From Epinephelus fuscoguttatus (taxonomy: Eukaryota; Chordata; Actinopteri; Perciformes; Serranidae), in NCBI RefSeq assembly GCF_011397635.1, contig NC_064771.1, positions 17,671,379 to 17,735,378 of the forward strand: a stretch of 64,000 bases of DNA, written 5' to 3'. The position numbers were made by a program, and so were the translations under genes. Each line of letters starts with the position of its first letter. The stretch's first letter is position 1. The notes beneath the pieces were generated by a model. That model did not search any database. It saw only the letters and a list, made by a program, of their open reading frames with translations, and was not told where the DNA came from. This document shows positions 36,801-49,710 of the stretch, one piece after another.

Positions 36801-39800
36801 GATGCATTCGCCATTTGTGGAAAGCGATAGCTAATTTGACAAAGTGACGGATGGCGAAACAAATCCAACAAATGGTGGAAGTCTGTAAACAACACAAGGT
36901 AGTGGAAATCAATGGGTGATGAAATTATTAGACTTTTTTATTGATTATGATCTTTTGTATTGTTGGGATATTACATGACAGTCAGATACAGATATGTCAA
37001 GCAATATTCAGTCCACATTTCACTCACAGTCACTTTAGAATTGTCTCATAATCAGGGGACTATACAAATCTCTCATCTACACAACTTAAAGACAGCCTCG
37101 GTAGCCAAGCCACAGAAGGAAGCCCAGCTCTGTGTTTGCGCCACATCTTGCACAAAACGCTGAGGCTGCACTGGTAATGCCTTCAAAATGAGAGAGAACG
37201 TCCCCCGGGACAGGGCAGGAGAGGCACACAGTGCACGGTCCCCTCATATCTTTGACCTTGCGTGACATTTGATAGCTAGCAGAGGTGACTTCACAGCTGC
37301 CAGCATGGGAGGCCCTTTAGAGGACACACTGTTGTCATCTCCGATAGCTGATTGTCAGTGAGGTTAAGCTGTCGATTTTCTAGCCTGGTGTCCTGGTTTT
37401 AAAAAGCTTCTCCGCGCCTGCGTTTCACCATCGCCCACACCTCTGCTGACCTTTTCGGATTGTGCTGATCATCATCCCGGTCGCTGAATATTTTATGATG
37501 AGGCAGTGATGTCAACAAAAAACAACATTTCTGTCTGAGGAGCAGTCCGTTTGAATTGTAATTTGTTTGTCTGGCTGCAGAATGTGGTGTCCAGGAGCGC
37601 CCTTCAGTTCAAGGGTAACTCCCAGCACGATGCCCAGGAATTCCTCCTCTGGTTGCTGGATAGAGTTCACGAAGACCTCAACCATATCGTCCACCCTGAC
37701 ATCAGACCCCCCAGGAAGGTAAACACATTACATGGTACTCTATATTTAGCAATACACCAGGATGCTGCGAATACCTCACAATGTTTTTATGTTCTGAGAG
37801 AATATTGCACCTTTTGTGTTTCCCAACTGATCAACATTGTAATAAACTGAATGTTGCGATGCTATAAACTGCACCACTGGTGGCTGTTGCTGTTATGTAA
37901 CATTGATAGTATTTGTTTACCAAATAGTTTCTGTATTGTTTGTTCCAGCCTCCAGTAGAAGAGGAAAGTGCCCCTGAAGGATCTCCACTACCAGCACCTG
38001 GCTCTTTTGTACAGGAGTTGTTTCAGGCACAATACAGGTGAAACTTTCAGCTGCTGCTATAGAATCTGTTTGATCTGACTGAAAATACTGATTCACTACC
38101 TGCTCGCTGACATAAATATTAATCTGAAAGTCCATGAGGAACGTTTATGAATAATAAAACAAAGTCCAATAACATACTGTTTCATGTGCCGGGCAGCAGT
38201 CTGGAAAATGATGACATATGCCAAACACATAACACGCAACTTTGTGAGAAAAAATCTAATCTAGAGCTTTAAAGAGCAAAACATTTTCATGTTGACATGA
38301 TTTCTGTGGCTGAAAGTATGCGGACATAGTAGTAGATCAAACAATGTATGGGAGATGTATAATATAAAGTATAATTTGTGAGTTTAAAGCTCAAATGCAG
38401 TAGATAAAAGCATGAAGAGTGGGAGAATTTTTAAGTGAAGTACAATGAAGATTTGAATATTTTTTTTCGATTCACTGCAAGTATTGAAATCTAGGGACTT
38501 TATTTTAAAAAATCCCGTTTTCTCTGGACCCCCTGGTAAACTCCTAGTACCACCTGGGAGCTTTTATTTTGAAAATCTAACGGCGTTCAGGGTCCTGGGT
38601 AAACTCCTGGTACCATCCTGGGGCCTTTTTTTTTTCTTTTTCTTTTTTTTTTTTTCTTAAATCAAGCCTTGTCCAGGGCCCCTACTGAACTCATTTTACT
38701 ATCTGGGTAGTCTCGCCACCAGACAATCAGAGATCTCCGCCTTCTGATAGTCTGGGGACACTCCTTTCTGTTTAACACACCGGAGAAAATGGCCGGCAAC
38801 AAAGCAACGCCTCTTGCATTTTTTAAAAGGACATGCCCTCCTGGAAATGTGCGCTCCCCCTTTTCTCATCCGCAAGGAAACAAACACACAGAGAGCTTGA
38901 AAATGGATGCCGAGAGATTTAACTCCGTTTTATCAAACATGCGCTCAGTCCACAAGATTGTGGAAATGAAGGACTTACAGTGACTTTGTTTAAAACTTTT
39001 AATGCAGTCGGACTATGTTTACGAGTACAAGAGTTCAGCGAGCCACCGAAGGACCGCCCTGCGGATTTACTATTGGCTCTGCAACGTAGGGTTTTTTTTT
39101 AAACTCTGAAATTGTATCCGCCCATCTAAACACAAAATCAGGGAGAAAGACATCAGTCTTTAGTTAAACAAAGCGTCTAAAGACTGACTTGTGAGTCTAT
39201 TATCCGGGGGCTTTTATTTTGAAAATCCAGCCTTGTCCAGGCCCCCCTCAGTAAACCTGGAAGTTTAGATGAGCTGTCTAAAAAAGGCAAACCATATCTC
39301 ATGGCCATCTTCAGAGAACAAAACTTGCTCGGGTGTCTTCGCATGACCCAAGTACAGAAAAAATGAAGGGATGAGTGATAGAAAGTGTTTTTTAATCAAG
39401 TGTGTATATTGTCCTGTGTACTTCCTGTACTACAGTGGCAGTTATGTTTGAAATGATGCACCAACAATATCAAATGAAACAGTTCCCTGCATATTTTCCA
39501 GCAGCATGGGGCAAAATCAAGTGCTTCTCAGCTCAAGGACAGAGAACTTTCAAAAGAAAAGAAAAGACTGAAGCACACTGATCGATTAACAGCTTTTAAT
39601 AGAGCAAACACACTAACGTTTACACACTACTGTGTCTTCATCAGATTCAAAATACTCCCTTCATACCTGTGTTTTAAATTTAAAGCTACAGCCAGCAGCT
39701 GGTTAGCTTAGCTTAGCTTAGCTTAGCACAATGATTGAAAGAAGGGAGAACAACTTAGCCTGGCTTTTCTAAAAGTAACAAAATCTGCCTTCCTCCACAT

Positions 39801-42800
39801 TTAAAGGTCATAAACATATTGTATATTGTTTCAATAATTTGTGTAATAAAGTGTAAAAAGGGCACACAGTGTTTCAGGGGGATTGTGTGTTGGTCTTCCT
39901 GGACTCTTGTCGTCATCTCCAGTTTGCCAGGCAGGAAAAAGTTTGGCATGTAACCCCTGTAAGACTAAAATATATTGTTTTTACACTTTGTTTTTTATAC
40001 TGTTGAAACAAATGATATGTTAAGAGATAATTCGTGAGCTTTCAAGTTGCTGGTAGAGAGATAAATTAACCCTTGGACAGAACCAGGCTGTTTCCCCCTG
40101 TTTCCAGCCTTTTTGTTAAGCTAAGCTAACCTGCTGCCACAGTCCTGCATGGGTCTGATTTTTAAGACCTGCTCCCAAACTAAAAATGGGACATGCAATA
40201 CTGCACCTGCCCCACCACCCACAGATGACCAATTAGTTCCAAAACCTGACATGACCTGTCAGCACATGGAGCCATGGCCTGACCTGAAATTGCAAATCTT
40301 ATAGTAACTGTATGCAGCACATTTAAAGTGATCATTGTTGGACATTTTATTCATATGAAACAAAGAAAATATATTTTTTAACAAATGCAATTCAGGTATT
40401 ACAATTTACATTCATATTTTTTTGCGTATCCTCATAAATTCTCAAATTATTTTCATTTTATTTTGATATATCTATTACCTTACACCTGCCATCTGACCTT
40501 CATGCTCTTGTTTTAATCTAGAACCAAAGCCAGAAATAAAATTAGGACAAAATACCACCTTTTTTGTAGGTCACCAGACCTGATACAGGACTTTACCTGC
40601 TGCTCTGAGTGTGGTATCAATCTTTTCATCCAGCTCTCAGCAACAAAGTGAATAAGCGTATTTCCCAAAACAGTGAACTACTCCTTTACGATGAAACACT
40701 AACATCCTCATATCTCTCTGTAGGTCCTCCCTGACTTGCCCTCACTGCCAGAAACAGAGCAACACCTTTGATCCTTTCCTCTGCATCTCACTGCCAATCC
40801 CGGTACCTCACACACGGTAAGGTGACTGTGTATCTTGTTTATGAGTAAGACAATATCTATCAGACACACACACACAAAAAAATCCCTGTATCCAAAAATT
40901 GCAACGAGACAAGACCCAGTCTGAACCCGGCAATGAACAGAAGTGTCAAACCCAGCCTCAACAAACACCACAAAAGATCTGACAGGAGAAAGTTAAAATT
41001 AGGAGATGCCGTCTATTTTTGAAACATCAGTCTCGCCATTGTTACGAAACAGCCAATTACCCCCAGTCCTTCTGTATTGCAGGCCCTTGTATGTGACAGT
41101 GGTGTACCAAGGAAAGTGCTCCCACTGCATGAGAGTCGGCGTGGCGGTGCCTCTTTCTGGCACTGTGTCCAGACTGAGACAAGCTGTGGCCCAAGAGACC
41201 AAAATCCCTGCCCAACAGGTGCTGTTTTATGAGAAAATTTCCTTTTTTAAAGAACATTAATGTTTCAAATTAAGAGGATTAAAGACAGGGTGTGCTACTG
41301 AGGACACTGAATGGTGTAGGAGTGTTTTTAGTGAGCCATGAGAGAATTTAGTGGTTAAGTTTGTGTTTAATTTTGTCATCAGTGCTTTATGAATATCCCT
41401 ATACATGAAGGCGTAGTGTATCTGCACCTCTTTTCTGTTAATACCTCTTCATGAAATGAATTAATCTAAATGATAACCTGCTTTTGTTCCCTCCATCCAC
41501 TCAGATCGTCCTCACTGAAATGTACTTCGATGGCTTTCATCGCTCCTTCTGTGACGACGACGACGACCTTGAGATCATTCAGGAGAGCGACTCCATCTTT
41601 GCCTTTGAGACACCTGAGCTATTCAGACCGGAGCAGATCCGCTCCAAGCGAGGCGGTACAGTATCCTGTTTGTTCCCCAGAAATGACTTTAGCTCTTTGT
41701 CTCATTACGGCCGTAGGAGTGGAGATTAGATTAGAAATGGACTAATAATGAAGGAGCTGCTGCGCACACTGACCTGCATGCTGGATTGATTTTTGTGTTA
41801 CATTACATGCTTGTATCTTTACATGTTGTGTGTTTTATCACAGGGAGCCCACATGCAAATCTCAACCAGAACAACCTGAAGTATGGCACAGATAATAACA
41901 GGATATCCACACAAATACAAGAGCCGACAACCCCGCCTCTGAGTCCCAATAAGAACAGTGAACAGGCTGAGAAGATTGTCCTTTTGGTGTGTAACAGAGC
42001 TTGTGCCGGACAGCAAGGACGCAGGTATTTCAGAATATTCGTGAAGATTTGAATAATTATGCCAAAGGAATCTTAAAAACTGACACAGGCTTGTTTTTGT
42101 TTTTGTAATCCCCGCAGGTTTGGCAATCCATTTATTTTGTATTTGGAGCGCACAGTAACATGGGATGTGCTTCAGAAAGAGATCTTGGAGAAGATGCGGC
42201 ATCTTCTGCGCCCTGGAGTCTTTGTGCAGGTACATGCTCTGTGATTTTAATGAACTTTAAATGACCTTTATGCAATATATTTATTGTGTCTTAACCTTGA
42301 TGGTCTGTAGGTGGGGCCCTTCACTTTGCGTGTGGTAGGAGTGGTTGGAATCACATATCTCTTGCCTCAGGAGGAGCAGCCGCTCTGCCATCCCACTGTG
42401 GAGAGGTAATGACACTTACCGTCAGCAGGGGGGAGTGTTACTGCACATGAGTAGTCATTATATAAACCCTGCAGTCAGTTCAATCCACTTCAAGTTGATT
42501 GAAGAGGTACAGTATGTAGGCCGACTCTTCAGTGGTATTGATGTTAAAATACCTCCTGAGATGTATAATAGCTTGTCTGGTTTTATGGATTTTCCTCTAA
42601 GAATGTGTCGACCTCTGTGGTTGTCGCATGGATTTTTAAAAATGAGGGGAATGGGGAAAAAAAGACATTTGCTTCTCTGCTGCTACATAAAAATCAAACA
42701 GAAAATAAACCCTCAAAGTCATTTAGGCCAATTGATATGCATGTATAAAAATCCCCCTCTCACCCCTCAATGGGTGGTGGTGGTGGTGTGTCTTCCTCAA

Positions 42801-45800
42801 GCTCAGGTCCTTTACCAGAGGCCTGGGAGTTTGAGTGCTCTGCAAAGGTATCTTAGCTGTAACTATGACTGCACTCTTCAGGACAGAGGTCTCAAATGTT
42901 GTACTGCTGGAGCCATAGCAGATTTATAATACTGTAATACAGTTATAATACTGAGTATGAATCGCAGTTAAATGATCATAATGGAAAATATAATGTGCTG
43001 TTCTCTTAATCTAATTCTCAACAGGGCATTCAAGTCGTGCGGTCCTGGAGGGCCACCTCATGTCAAAATTGTTGTCGAATGGGACAAGGAGACAAAAGAC
43101 TAGTAAGTTGAGATCTGAGGCAACAGTCATGCACTTTTTATTAAGCTCTGAGCAGATGTGTGATGTCTCCTTTCAACAAATACATGTCGTAAATGTCTTT
43201 TGAAGTTTCGTGTGATCCCTCTGTGACTTGCGCCGTGTTATTCCCCAGTCTGTTCAAAAGAACTGAGGATGAGTACATCCCCGATGCTGAGAGCGTGCGT
43301 CAAGTAAAGGAGCAGCACCTGCAGCCTCAGACCTGCTCACTCGCCCAGTGCTTTCAACTCTACACCAAAGAGGAGCAGGTAGGCTGAGACATGACATCAC
43401 CTGAGAATGAATGAATATAAGGATTAAAGATGTGATATGTTTTATCATTTGCTGCAAACTAAGATTCACTGGCAGTCTCCTGCCTAATACAGAGGTTTAA
43501 AAATGTTAAAAAAAATGTTGTGTTGTTGGATTATCTTTGATGTCACTGGTCCAAGATACCAGACTTGGGGCTGGGCGGTGTGGGCAGACGGGTGACAGTC
43601 ACAAACACTAGATGGCAGTGCAATTCCACTTCTCCAGCATTGTTTTTTGCTATATAATGTTAAAAAATGGCATCAATTTCATATCTTTATTATACAGAAA
43701 ACATATGTTAACAGGTAAAAAACAAACAAAAGCTAGTGTTAATTTACTCTTTAATTATTGTTTTCCTCACATTATTTTCAGCTTGCTCCTGATGATGCAT
43801 GGCGATGTCCGCACTGTAAGCAGCTTCAGCAGGGCAGCATCAAGCTCAGCCTGTGGACCCTGCCAGACATCCTCATACTACACCTGAAACGCTTTAGACA
43901 GGTACTCATGTAGACAGTAGAATAAATGAAGGTGCCAAACATGTTCAGTGAGTGAGAAAGACATTGTGAGGAATTTATAAAACAACTTGCTGTCAAGTTA
44001 AACGCCATAAATGTGTTAATACAGGATGGGGATCGACGAATGAAGATGCAGAACATGGTGAAGTTCCCGCTCACGGGCATGGACATGGCACCCCATATGG
44101 TAAAGAGAAGCCAGAGCAGCTGGAGTCTCCCCTCCCACTGGTCGCCGTGGAGACGGCCTTACGGGATGGGCCGTGACCCAGAGGATTACCTTTACGACCT
44201 GTACGCGGTGTGTAACCATCATGGGACCATGCAGGGAGGACATTACACAGGTAACCGAGCAGCACCAGTTACAAACAGTGGGTGGTTGATGTCTCATCTG
44301 ATTTTTTTTTAAAAGGGATACTTCACTCTCCAAATGACTGTTTGTATATCAGTTACTTTCCCCGTTTTACGTTGAATTAGTGAAAATAAAATTGTTTTTC
44401 TTCTTTGCCTCCGCGGTGAACGAAGAATCCAAAAAACAGAGAAAATTCTTGATGAATGTGAGTAAATGGAGGCCGCGTTTAACTAGAGCAAAACTACATC
44501 AAAACATCCGTTTACAAACTCTCACACAACTCATGCAGTATAATGCAAGTCTCATTTATTCATTCTTATGCTCAGCACTTAAACAGACAGCCCTTTCTGA
44601 CAGGAAACTGAACTGAAGTTACCTATACTCTCTTCAGAGCCAGACTCCATTGACAAAAGCAGCAATTTTACCTCACTGAACACAGTAGCTGCTGGTCTAC
44701 CACTGCCTCGATCTGCAGTTTGCTTGTGTTATTTTGCGACTTTGGTGAACACTAACTATCCTTTAAATCACCAAAGTCACACAATAACACAAACAAACAA
44801 ATCTAGGGGATAGTAGAGCTCCTGTGTTTAGTGAGGTAAAATTATTGATTTTGTCAATCGAGTCTGGCTTTGGAGAGACCATGGATAAGTTTCACTTTTA
44901 GTTCAGTTTCCCATCAGAAAGGGTTGTCTATTTGGGAAGTGTTAAGCAAACAACTAGATAAATGAGACTTGGATTATACTGCATGAGTTGTGTGAGAGTT
45001 TGTAAACAGATGCTTTGCTATAGTTTTGCTGTTGAGGTCCCCTTTGACTTAAGTACATCAAGAACTTTCTCCGATCTGGATGCTTCATTCACTGTGGAGG
45101 AGAGAAAAACAGTTTTAATGCTTGGTCAGTAATTGATATACAAAGTATAATTTGGGGGTGAAGTATTACTTTAAGAAAGGCTATCCAAGATATTTCTAAT
45201 ATTTTATGCTCTTGTGTCTTGTAGCTCACTGTAAGAACTCCATAGATGGACAGTGGTATTGCTTCGATGATAGCGATGTTCATCCCATATCTGAAGATGA
45301 CGTTTGCAAGCAGACTGGTTACATCTTGTTTTATCAAAGACGTGCCACAATTCCATCTTGGTCTGCCAACAGCTCTGTGGGAGGTAATTGTAAATGTTAT
45401 TAGGTTGTGTAATCTCTTGTGTATATTTTTGAATTTACTACCCACGTTCAACCACTGTCTGTTTGGGATTTTAGGATCCACCAGTTCCTCTTTGTGTGAG
45501 CACTGGATCAGTCGGCTGATGGGTAGCCGTCCACCTAGCCAAGCCTCATCTGGTTCCTCCAGACGCACCTCGCTGGCCTCCCTCTCTGAGTCAGCTGAGT
45601 TTGCTGGTGAACGGAGTGAGGATGATGGTGGTAAAGACTCATCCAAATACACTCAATTTCTGTTTTCAATTCTTTAAAAGTGACAAATGTGGGTATTCTT
45701 AAAGAGTCTTATATTGATGTGTATCTTCCTACCATGCAGGCTTATCGAGCCGGCCAGCAGTAAGGGGCATGCAAAGACAAACATACTCCTCAAGATCTTC

Positions 45801-47247
45801 CATCGCCAGCCCGCTGGTGCTCAGTGAAAATGGCACTAAACCATCCTGGTCCCACTCTGCTAAGCTACAACTCCGTTCCAACTCTCCCTCCCGCTTCTCC
45901 CTGGAATCCCACTCCTCTTCCCCGACACTGGAGAGAATCGGGGAGGTGGTTGATACCAAGCTGTCGACCTCCTGCTTCCCTGGGTCACCTAAGACAGACA
46001 AAGTGTCTGGGGGCAAGTCAGCCCTTGCAGCTTTGGATAGCAATCCAGGCAGTAAGAAGCTGATAGAGCAGGTTCACTCCAAGGCTGTGGCTCAGGCAGA
46101 GCAGAGGAGCTCCACCCTGGCTGCGGACAACAACAATGTTGTCGCTGCTTCTGAACAGGTGAGTCCTCGACATGGGGCAGCTGCGAAGGAGGCGAAACAA
46201 AGAAATGGGTCTGCAGAGAGCATCGGTGTTAAAAGGACCACAGCGAGTCCCAAGAAGCGTCCCGCCACCTCCTCGACATCATCCAGCTCCCTGTCTCCTG
46301 CGTCCCCAGCCGTTGACAAGTTACCGTCTCGAGGTCAGACAAAGGGCGCAGCATCGGTATCGACCCCAAAGGACAAAAGCGAAGGACCACCTAAAACTAG
46401 CAAGGCAGGTTCCTCGAGAACAGCAACCCCCTCCAAGAAAGGGTCATCCCAAACCCCGGAGGTGTTACATCCTGACTCTGCCCAACAGAGGAAGAGTGGT
46501 TCTCCTGGATCACAAAGCTCCCACCCTCAAAGGAGGACATCACCCAGAGGGGGAGGCGAAAAAAGCTCAGCCTCAGGAAGGACTAAAGCAGCAGACAGGA
46601 GCACTAGCCGTGATTCCTCACGGACTAACTCGGTCTCAGAGAAGAAGGTTAACCACAGCGGTCCTCCCTCAAGGTCGGGTGCTGCTAGCAGAGCGGAGGG
46701 CAGGCCGGGCCGTACTGCGGAAAACAGGGCGCCGGGCCGGAGCTCAAGCAGTAGCTCCTCCATGGCTAGTCTTCGATCGTCAAGTGTAGGTGTTTCCTCT
46801 GCGAGCGCAGCCCCCCCCTCAAGGGGGCCTCGAAGGAACAGTAAGACAGAGGACAAAGGTTTGTCCTTCTTTAAAACAGCTCTGAGGCCCAAAGAGACCC
46901 GTAAGTCAGCCGATGGTGGGAAGGCAGGGGTGGGAGATGCTAAAGCAAGCTCAGAGGAGGGTGGTGGGGATGCAGCTAGAGAGGGAAACCCCAAGAAAGC
47001 CCAGAATGTGGCCTCAGAGGCCCAGACTAATGTGACCACAGCCAAAGACAAGGAATCATCCAAGGTGTCCACTGCAGCTAAGCATTCACTGCTGCCCTCC
47101 ACAAAGTCGAAGCTCTCTGAAGCAGAAACGACCACCCAATCTTCTGCCAATGCAAAAGACCCTTTGAAGAAAGAGCCTGCTAAAAAGACAATGCAGTCCA
47201 GGAAGATCCCCATCAACTCTACACAAACTAGCCAGAGGGCCAAGTGA
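33823..47247 (+). CDS. usp31: Ubiquitin-specific protease 31
   Basis: Sixteen coding exons: 33823-34383, 37581-37718, 37949-38037, 40724-40816, 41083-41218, 41505-41655, 41844-42024, 42118-42229, 42311-42405, 43025-43102, 43249-43378, 43782-43901, 44025-44250, 45225-45383, 45475-45630 and 45740-47247, giving 1310 residues (human about 1350). The USP domain spans roughly residues 90-735. The Cys box is GNTCFMN with Cys97, the His box GGHYTAHC with His701, and the Asp box WYCFDDSDV with Asp718/719, so the deubiquitinase should be active. Zinc-type CPHC pairs sit at 268-271 and 597-600. Residues 809-1310, encoded by the last exon, are a Ser/Lys/Pro-rich, probably disordered tail that still keeps the USP31-type blocks SSSSMASLRSSS and EDKGLSFFKTALRPKETR. 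The paralog USP43 lacks these, which decides the name. Oddities are an 11-Gln run at 147-157 and five Asp at 356-360. Intron 1 is about 3.2 kb. Confidence 0.96.
34610..35260. repeat. Dispersed repeat family R1, copy 2 (usp31 intron 1)
   Basis: Same order of blocks as 17118-17670, including GACAAAATGAAAGATATTTAC-like and TATGTCTTTATCAGAAAGTG parts. It is non-coding and lies in usp31 intron 1 just 3' of exon 1. Confidence 0.7.
38480..39260. repeat. Tandem repeat modules split by an insertion
   Basis: A roughly 75-bp module (GGGCTTTTATTTTGAAAAT ... CCTTGTCCAGG/GGTCCTGGG ... GTAAACTC) occurs at least three times, at about 38500-38690 and again at 39205-39260. The copies are separated by 38700-39200, which begins TCTCGCCACCAGACAATCAG and looks like an unrelated insertion. 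All of it is within usp31 intron 3. Confidence 0.55.
39705..39727. repeat. (GCTTA)n in a dispersed repeat
   Basis: Four to five GCTTA units follow AGCCAGCAGCTGGTTA. An inverted partner (GTTAAGCTAAGCTAACCTGCTG) lies at 40115-40136, so the two bracket a likely non-autonomous element (39660-40140) in usp31 intron 3. Confidence 0.7.
44311..45175. mobile_element. Fold-back element in usp31 intron 13
   Basis: About 865 bp. The outer left arm (GGGATACTTCACTCTCCAAA ... GTTTGTATATCAGTTACT) is matched inverted by the right arm (AATTGATATACAAAGT ... TTTGGGGGTGAAGTATTACT). The inner parts also match inverted (GAGCCAGACTC... with GAGTCTGGCTT; ACTCATGCAGTATAA with TTATACTGCATGAGT; CACAATAACAC at the centre). 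Predicted to form a long hairpin in RNA. No coding region. Confidence 0.85.
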
Positions 47248-49710
47248 CATTATTTCAAAGGCCTGATAACAATCTCTCTAGTGCAGCTCTGAGGTGTTTT
47301 TTTTAACCATCCAAACCAGACCCAGCGTCTGACAAACATCTTTAAAGCACCTGTAGCTTCTTCAGTGGTTACTGAATACCAGCTGCCATACCGGACACTT
47401 CCTGTCCACATTGTTAAATAATTATTTAGGAATGGATTTTAACAAAGCACTTTGTATGGATTGCATTGATTTTGAGGAATATTATACTGTATTGTAAATA
47501 AGCATGGACTGCACATGTATTGAAATTATTGCCTTGTTCTGTCTGTAGCATAGTTGGGAGAAGTCCATCTTCGGTAGGAGGTGAAAATAAAAGTGACTTT
47601 GCACAAGATGGAAAGCGGATATAATGGTGGCAAGCAACTTTTGCGATACATTAAACACGGACTCCTCAGTCACCAAAGGAAGTTTACTGGCAATTTTTAA
47701 CGTGCTGATGCAGTGAAACACTGAATTATTTCCAAAAACTTTATGTACAGCTCTCCGTCAGTATCGAGAGCCATATGTCGACAAACATCAGTGCCTCAGA
47801 TAATCAAAGTATTTAATCTAAATTGTATAACTGCAGGTGTTGGTAAATTTATAATTCAATTTTAATATTTATTAAGCACTGAAAAATGTTATTTCAAGTC
47901 AAACACAATTAAGCCTATTTAACCTGAACCGCTGTTTACATACGCTCCTTGATGTAGTAATTGTGCAACAGCCTTTAAGACGTATTTTTGTGCAGCCAGA
48001 ATGGAGACAGTCGTTGAGAGGCCCCGCTGGGTGCAAAAGCGCAGGAATGCAGCATGTGTCGTTGGTGTTAAATGTCTGAGACGTCGGTTTATAATGGTTC
48101 TTAAATGTTTGTGTTTTTATTTACCAGTGAATAACCTGTTACCCCTCAGACAAACCTCCCATCCGTCACCACCTCTGCCCTCCAGCTGCTGATACCCACA
48201 CTTAACTGCGGTGTTCCTCATGGGGATCAGCCTCTTCAGACTGCCAGACATCTCCAAACATTCCTCTCAGATGAACACAGGGTTAATGTAAAAAGCCACC
48301 ACGCACACACACACACTCAAAGACAGCTGGGATGCCTTCTTTGAAAAAAATGTACATAGAGCATTATGGTATGTTTGAGTCATCTTCTGTCTTCACGTGC
48401 GACATCACAGCTTGTGCACATCTTTAGCTTGCATCACAGAGTAGGTCAGAGCCGAACGCACCGACACAGGCCTGAGAAAAAGAGATCACCGCTCATGAAG
48501 TATACGACAGTTGTTGCATGACGAATTGCTTATGCATGCACTTAACTATGCAAGCAGATTCTTGCTAATGCCCACACTGAGTATGTAGACGTGCTACTCT
48601 TGGATGTGTATATATTTCTAACTGTATATTTTTCCAAATGCCAGCATCAGAGAGCATGTTAAGGCATCCTTTATTGAAGCTTTGTTTGCACATTTTCTTC
48701 AAAGTAATATACATTTTGTATGAATGATAAGTATTGCTCATTCACTCCTCTCAAAGTAAATCAACTCACTTGCAAAGGAACGTTTTCTGTATTCATTTGT
48801 CTCACGTTTTTCTCTCACAATTTCCGACCTTTAACGACTTTTAGAGTTTTTATACAGCAACAGAACATTGCTGCAGTTTACAAGTTGTGGTGTAACGTTC
48901 ATTTATTGTGTTATTTTGGACATTAGAGCTAAGAAATTCAAATTGCACTGGTCCAAAGACAGTGTTTTATACTAATGACAGGCTTGTTGTCTGCTTCTAA
49001 ATATTTACATTTTGACAGGTTAGGATCATGAAAGACAAAATGTTGAACCACTCTGTCTTATGTTTTTGTCTTAAGATCCAAAAAAAGTAACAATGTGCAA
49101 TATCTACTCTCATATTTTATATTGTTTTTAATTAAATTCTTGTATGATCAAACCTCAAGCCTGTCCCAAAATATGTCAGATAAACTGCCCATTTTCCACT
49201 GTGAAATCTGCCCTGGAAGGCATCATTACATGATTTTGTAACAGGAGTCCCACCCAAATGCAAATGTAGTAATGACAGTTGTAATTATATACATCAGAGT
49301 TACAGATTTACTGAATGTCGGAGTCGAAGTGAAGGAGGAGCGTTCATCAGTAACCCACAAACCACATAGGATTTAACTTCCTGGCGTACGATGCAGAATA
49401 ACATATGTTATTTTTAGTGCCTGGTGGCTACAGTGTGCTGATACTGTGCTCTTACATCCAACACATGCAGTATATAAACTGACATATGTTTGTCACATTA
49501 ACAATAAGTGAAACTTTGTGTGTTGATAAAATGAAAGTAACAAAATGATGCGAGGGAATTATAAGACTTTTTTATTTTTCCAATTTCTGTGATATGATTT
49601 AATGTTTGTTATGTACTGTGTTCATCTTTTGACGGGGGGAGGGTCGCTGTGTATGTTGGCATTGATTTCACAATGCAAGATAAACAAAATAAAATTATGT
49701 CATTCAGGAG
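47248..49710 (+). other. 3' UTR of usp31
   Basis: Long AT-rich sequence after the stop. The best candidate polyadenylation signal is AATAAA at 49688-49693, just before the hAT-like element. An earlier signal at 47585 (AAATAAAA) would give a short form. ATTTA-type AU-rich words are frequent. Confidence 0.5.

Noticed and set aside
42345-42929. 194-codon plus-strand ORF
   Set aside because: It runs from usp31 exon 9 in the wrong frame into intron 9; the splice donor at 42406 and the USP31 frame explain the region.
46527-47243. 238-codon minus-strand ORF opposite the last usp31 exon
   Set aside because: It is the shadow of the Ser/Lys-rich sense frame; the sense frame is continuous with 15 spliced exons and matches USP31, while the antisense protein has only low-complexity Leu/Ala/Ser.
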